Below, one piece after another: positions 33,352-36,313 of a stretch of 36,313 nucleotides of DNA (position 1 is its first letter; the number at the start of each line of letters is the position of its first letter). Source of the DNA: Oscillospiraceae bacterium (GTDB lineage Bacteria > Bacillota > Clostridia > Oscillospirales > Ruminococcaceae); the NCBI GenBank assembly GCA_024697725.1, contig JAILFE010000222.1, forward strand, positions 1 through 36,313. The letters are read 5' to 3'. The notes under the pieces were generated by a model. The model was not told where the DNA came from. It saw only the letters and a list, made by a program, of their open reading frames with translations, and searched no databases. Made by a program: the position numbers and the translations under genes.

Positions 33352-35244
33352 CTATTTCCGTCTTCCGGGCTTTGAAAGCTTTTGCTCGTACATATGTGAA
33401 TCGCTTATTTTCAGAAGATCCTCCAGCCGTCCTGAAGAATCCGTTTCAGTCATGTATGTACCGTAGCTGAAATCTATTTTATAGGGCTTCGGGTTATTCT
33501 CATTGAATTCCCTGATGAATTCCTTCATGCGTGAGATAAAGCGTGCAAGCTGAGTTTCGGAATAATCCACCGCAAAAATATAAAATTCATCGCCGCCTGC
33601 CCTGCCGGCTGTCTCGCCGGAATCACAGCATTTCATTATTATTTCCGCAGCTGATTTTATCGCACGGTCGCCTTCATAATGTCCGAATTGATCGTTGATA
33701 AATTTAAGTCCGTCCATATCAATGACCATGGTGCAGACAGTTTTCTTTTCAATAAGAGAAGCGAGCGATTCTCTCGATTTGTTGTCAAATCCCCGGCGGT
33801 TGTACATACCTGTGAGATCGTCCTTGATGCTGAGGTTTTCGAGCTTTCTGATAAGCTTGCGGATACGGTCGCTTTTTAGGAGATTTTCAAGTGTTATCCC
33901 GAGATTCAAGAGCCAGACAGTGTAGAATTCGTTGAAAATGTCCTTGCCGGACATTTCTATAACAGAATATCCGAAAACACATTCCGCAAAATTTACGCTC
34001 ATTATGTAATAGAAATGACATCTGTCAGAGTTGGATTCCGGAATAAGATAGGTACTGTCAAAATTCCGTCTGCATCCTGTGTATTCATTCTTTTTGTCTA
34101 TCCAGATCGCAGGGATGAATTTTCCGGAGGGAAATGTGAAGTCGCTGTTACAGGAGGGATGTTTTTCGTAGTCTGTATGCATCATCAGAAAGAAGGCGTT
34201 GAATTCACCGAAATTCACCGAGTTTTCAGAAAAGACTGTCTCCATACTGCGTACAGTTTCAACCTTGTTCAGCTTCAGCATGGATGCTTCCGCATCGTAG
34301 ATATTGAAGCCGTAGGATCGTGTCAAGTCATATACACGGTTGAGGTTTTCGGCTTCTTTGCGGTAATTGAGCGGAACGCATCCGCAGGACTGGTCAAATA
34401 CAGGACGGGGACGGATAATAAGATCCGGTTCGGTATTTTGTTTTCCGTCAGCGAGATCAACAAGTAGCCGGAGAGTTTTTCTTGCGATATCAAGCCTTTC
34501 GCGTGTCGCAGAGGTGATGTGCGGAAGAAATTCTTTTCCCTCTATAGTTCCGTCAAATCCCGATATTGCAATATCCTCCGGTATTCTGATATCGCGGTTT
34601 TTCAGTGCAATGGAAAGAGAGATCGCCATATAATCATTTGCGCATACTATTGCTTCGGGGCGGTCGGGCAGCGAAAGAAAATAATCCGCAGCTTCATTGC
34701 CCTTGTTGAACCAGAAATCGCCCTCGAAGATCCCTGCGCCGTCCTTCGGCATCCCGCGTTCGGACATGACCTTCCTGAATTCTGTGAGTCTTGCCTGTGC
34801 ATCCGGATGAGTCAGATAGCCTGACATAAATCCTATTTTTGTAAAATGATGATGATCTATAAAATGTTCGATGAGCGCTCGTATCCCGCCTGTTTCGTCA
34901 AAATCGATATTGTAAAATCCGTCAACATGACTGCTTATGGAAATGACCGCACATTTTGCGGTGCGCAGCTTGCGTATGACCTTGTCCGCCATGCCTTCGA
35001 CGTTGTAACCCTCGCCGTCAAAGACGATACCGTCATACTGAGAAAGATCGACATATTCATACATATCAAATTCAGAATCGCCGTACAGCGGATTCTTGTA
35101 GCCTATTTTTCCGAGAGAGTTGAAATAGTGCATATCAAGGTCAAGTTCCTCTGCGGCAATGTTGAAGCAGCGGCAAAGATTGCTGCGGTATCTGCTTGTG
35201 AAGCTGCATCCGAATACTGCTATCCTTTTTCGTTTACTGCTCAT
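33352..35244 (-). CDS. LacI-type ligand-binding domain fused to GGDEF (probable diguanylate cyclase)
   Basis: This is a 630-residue soluble signalling protein. Residues about 5-290 resemble the periplasmic-binding-like sensor domain of LacI regulators (ARLTEFRKVMSERG, VCANDYMAISLSIALK, IPEDIAISGFDG) but there is no helix-turn-helix and no signal peptide, so sensing is cytoplasmic. A middle region (about 295-465) is of unknown fold. The C-terminal GGDEF domain (about 475-625) has DDLTGMYNRRGF and an intact AGGDEF active motif; the RxxD inhibitory site is absent (DSGE). It would make cyclic di-GMP in response to a small ligand. A strong promoter (35297-35325) drives it divergently from the GNAT gene. 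Confidence 0.88.
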   Translation of the reverse strand: MSSKRKRIAVFGCSFTSRYRSNLCRCFNIAAEELDLDMHYFNSLGKIGYKNPLYGDSEFDMYEYVDLSQYDGIVFDGEGYNVEGMADKVIRKLRTAKCAVISISSHVDGFYNIDFDETGGIRALIEHFIDHHHFTKIGFMSGYLTHPDAQARLTEFRKVMSERGMPKDGAGIFEGDFWFNKGNEAADYFLSLPDRPEAIVCANDYMAISLSIALKNRDIRIPEDIAISGFDGTIEGKEFLPHITSATRERLDIARKTLRLLVDLADGKQNTEPDLIIRPRPVFDQSCGCVPLNYRKEAENLNRVYDLTRSYGFNIYDAEASMLKLNKVETVRSMETVFSENSVNFGEFNAFFLMMHTDYEKHPSCNSDFTFPSGKFIPAIWIDKKNEYTGCRRNFDSTYLIPESNSDRCHFYYIMSVNFAECVFGYSVIEMSGKDIFNEFYTVWLLNLGITLENLLKSDRIRKLIRKLENLSIKDDLTGMYNRRGFDNKSRESLASLIEKKTVCTMVIDMDGLKFINDQFGHYEGDRAIKSAAEIIMKCCDSGETAGRAGGDEFYIFAVDYSETQLARFISRMKEFIREFNENNPKPYKIDFSYGTYMTETDSSGRLEDLLKISDSHMYEQKLSKPGRRK

Positions 35245-35296
35245 AATATATGTTCACTCCATTCAAAGGAACAAAATGGTCTATGAGAATATTATT

Positions 35297-35325
35297 ATGA
35301 TAGCACGATTTCAGGCGTGTGTCAA
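35297..35325 (-). promoter_or_regulatory. Promoter of the GGDEF gene
   Basis: The minus strand shows a perfect TTGACA, a 17-nt spacer and TATCAT, with a leader of about 45 nt. Confidence 0.8.
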
Positions 35326-35362
35326 CAGTTTTATTGTTAATATTGGCTCATGCCTGCCGCTC

Positions 35363-35391
35363 TTGACAGAGAAACTGGATAGTGTTAAAAT
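35363..35391 (+). promoter_or_regulatory. Promoter of the GNAT gene
   Basis: A perfect TTGACA, a 17-nt spacer and TAAAAT predict a start near 35398. Confidence 0.78.
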
Positions 35392-35575
35392 ACTGATGAG
35401 ACGAAAGCTTTCTGCCCCGGTCTTACCAATGCTGTAATTCTTTTTTCAAACTGCCATTCCGGCTGTAGGAAAGGTCTTGCGGCGGCACCCTGTTCTGCGA
35501 AAAGATCGGGTACGGCAAAGGTTCTCATCGGACTTTCCGGAAACGGGACGAATAGCTTCAAAAAGGGGAGTATAT

Positions 35576-36100
35576 ATGAAGATAGAAACAGAGCGCCTGC
35601 TGCTGCGCAAGATGAATAAGGACGACTATGACGCATTATATGCGGTGCTTGCCGATCCGGAGATAATGCAGCACTACCCATATCCCTTCGGCGAAGAAAA
35701 GGTAAGGGGCTGGATAGAGAGGAATATTGCCAGATACCGTATATTCGGCTTCGGACTGTGGGCGGTATGTCTCAGGGATACGGGCGAAATGATAGGCGAC
35801 TGCGGTCTTACGATGCAGAATATCAACGATCTCATAAGACCCGAGATAGGGTATCATATCCGCAGGGATATGCAGCGCAGGGGATATGCAAGAGAAGCCG
35901 CTCTGGCAGTGAGGGACTGGACATTTGAAACGCTCCCGTTCAATGTGATATATTCGTATATGAAGTATACAAATATCCCTTCCGCAAAGGCAGCCGAATC
36001 ATGGGGCTGTCATTTTGAAGAAGAATTTGAGGACGATATCAACGAAAGAACAAGGGTCTATGCGATAACAAGGGAAGAGTGGCTCGCGTCACGGAAATAA
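35576..36100 (+). CDS. GNAT family N-acetyltransferase (RimJ/RimL-like)
   Basis: This is a 174-residue acetyltransferase that would use acetyl-CoA to modify an amine on a protein or small molecule; the substrate is unknown. It begins KIETERLLLRKMNKDDYDAL, which is characteristic of RimJ/RimL-type GNATs, and has GEMIGDCGL and the acetyl-CoA loop RRDMQRRGYAREAALAV, then YTNIPSAKAAESWG. The track starts 33 codons too early; GGGGAG 5 nt before ATG 35576 selects the start. Its own promoter gives an unusually long leader. Confidence 0.9.
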   Translation: MKIETERLLLRKMNKDDYDALYAVLADPEIMQHYPYPFGEEKVRGWIERNIARYRIFGFGLWAVCLRDTGEMIGDCGLTMQNINDLIRPEIGYHIRRDMQRRGYAREAALAVRDWTFETLPFNVIYSYMKYTNIPSAKAAESWGCHFEEEFEDDINERTRVYAITREEWLASRK

Positions 36101-36142
36101 ATAAAAGCAAAGACCGCTCTGCGCGAAAATGCCGCAAAGCTA

Positions 36143-36171
36143 TTGACACACACGGGAAATGATTGTATAAT
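36143..36171 (+). promoter_or_regulatory. Perfect-consensus sigma-A promoter
   Basis: TTGACA, a 17-nt spacer and TATAAT all match consensus, 70 nt upstream of the last gene's ATG. An imperfect inverted repeat (ATCCG near 36179, CGGAT near 36208) lies just past the predicted start and could be an operator. Confidence 0.88.
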
Positions 36172-36240
36172 TAGTGTATCCGGTAACTGGCATATGGGCA
36201 TAGGATAACGGATATCAATTATAATACAGGAGGTCATGAA

Positions 36241-36313
36241 ATGAAATTTTATCGCAGTGAAGACAAGAAAACGGTCATCAGCGTGATGAACGGAGAATTT
36301 TCGGCAGCGGGGT
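36241..36313 (+). CDS. Truncated CDS, possible desulfoferrodoxin/superoxide reductase-like protein
   Basis: Only the first 24 codons are in the window. AGGAGG lies 7 nt before the ATG, behind a perfect promoter. The start MKFYRSEDKKTVISV resembles the opening of desulfoferrodoxins (MKFYxCExCGxxI), but serine and lysine stand where the first two rubredoxin-type cysteines would be. If the resemblance holds, this would be an N-terminal-iron-less superoxide reductase. The evidence is short; the gene itself is secure, the function is not. Confidence 0.55.
   Translation, partial: MKFYRSEDKKTVISVMNGEFSAAG

Larger units (their letters stand above)
35245..35575. other. Divergent control region between GGDEF and GNAT genes
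   Basis: It holds two back-to-back consensus promoters and a plus-strand leader of about 178 nt before the GNAT start codon. No long ORF, T-box or riboswitch was recognised in that leader. Confidence 0.6.

Noticed and set aside
35480-35560. The GNAT leader as a T-box riboswitch
   Set aside because: The sequence GGGTACGGC only loosely recalls the T-box core and no antiterminator/terminator pair follows.
36219-36225. TTATAAT near the last gene as a PerR box
   Set aside because: Only one half-site is present; the full 15-bp inverted repeat is absent.

Overview
The window looks like chromosomal DNA from an anaerobic, spore-forming, Gram-positive gut or rumen bacterium of the class Clostridia, most likely Ruminococcus or a close relative in the Oscillospiraceae. 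This is an inference from gene content: dipicolinate synthase (dpaA/dpaB), a YlmC/YmxH-type protein, pyruvate formate-lyase with its activase, a LytTR-DUF3021-ABC module, strong AGGAGG-type ribosome binding sites and frequent TTG/GTG starts. I could not run a taxonomic search. No tRNA, rRNA, CRISPR array, transposase or phage gene was seen.

Layout. 1-1301 (+): the 3' end of dpaA, then dpaB, which make spore dipicolinate. 1367-7507 (-): a cell-division and cell-wall block read ftsE, ftsX, a coiled-coil M23 endopeptidase (EnvC/PcsB/CwlO-like), an S41-family protein whose catalytic serine is replaced by glycine, a helical-repeat protein and a histidine-phosphatase-family protein. 7695-11044 (-): a PucR/CdaR-type regulator, a PHP-domain phosphoesterase and an AI-2E-family exporter. 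11162-13451 (-): a lipoprotein and an L-fucose/L-arabinose isomerase-family protein. 13616-17847 (-): murA, an overlooked 38-residue membrane peptide, a polysaccharide flippase and a membrane-anchored GH25 lysozyme. 18405-18878 (+): a flavodoxin. 19013-20795 (-): rpsB and tsf. 20977-21240 (-): ylmC/ymxH-like. 21406-28471 (+): uvrC, a membrane protein, pflB-pflA, a lipid kinase and another membrane protein. 28475-29725 (-): a cytidine deaminase read in one frame into a membrane-anchored C39-like peptidase. 30533-32986 (-): LytTR regulator, DUF3021, ABC ATPase and permease. 33352-35244 (-): a soluble LacI-type sensor fused to GGDEF. 35576-36100 (+): a GNAT acetyltransferase. 36241-end (+): a truncated, possibly desulfoferrodoxin-like gene behind a perfect-consensus promoter.

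The least ordinary parts are: (1) the cytidine deaminase-C39 peptidase fusion, which contains a well-formed internal ribosome binding site and GTG start exactly at the junction; (2) a dense array of six perfect hairpins at 29805-30051, organised as two closing stems each enclosing three hairpins, with rearranged and inverted pieces of the same element at 33121-33311; (3) the apparently dead S41 protease in the ftsEX-M23 cluster; (4) a second palindrome family with copies at 7641 and 16085; and (5) the 38-residue ORF between murA and the flippase. Items 2 and 4 are structured DNA or RNA that the protein genes do not explain.

Many track ORFs were re-started where the ribosome binding site decides the start (dpaB, histidine phosphatase, S41, ftsE, PHP, isomerase, lipoprotein, flippase, murA, ylmC, pflB, lytTR and GNAT genes).
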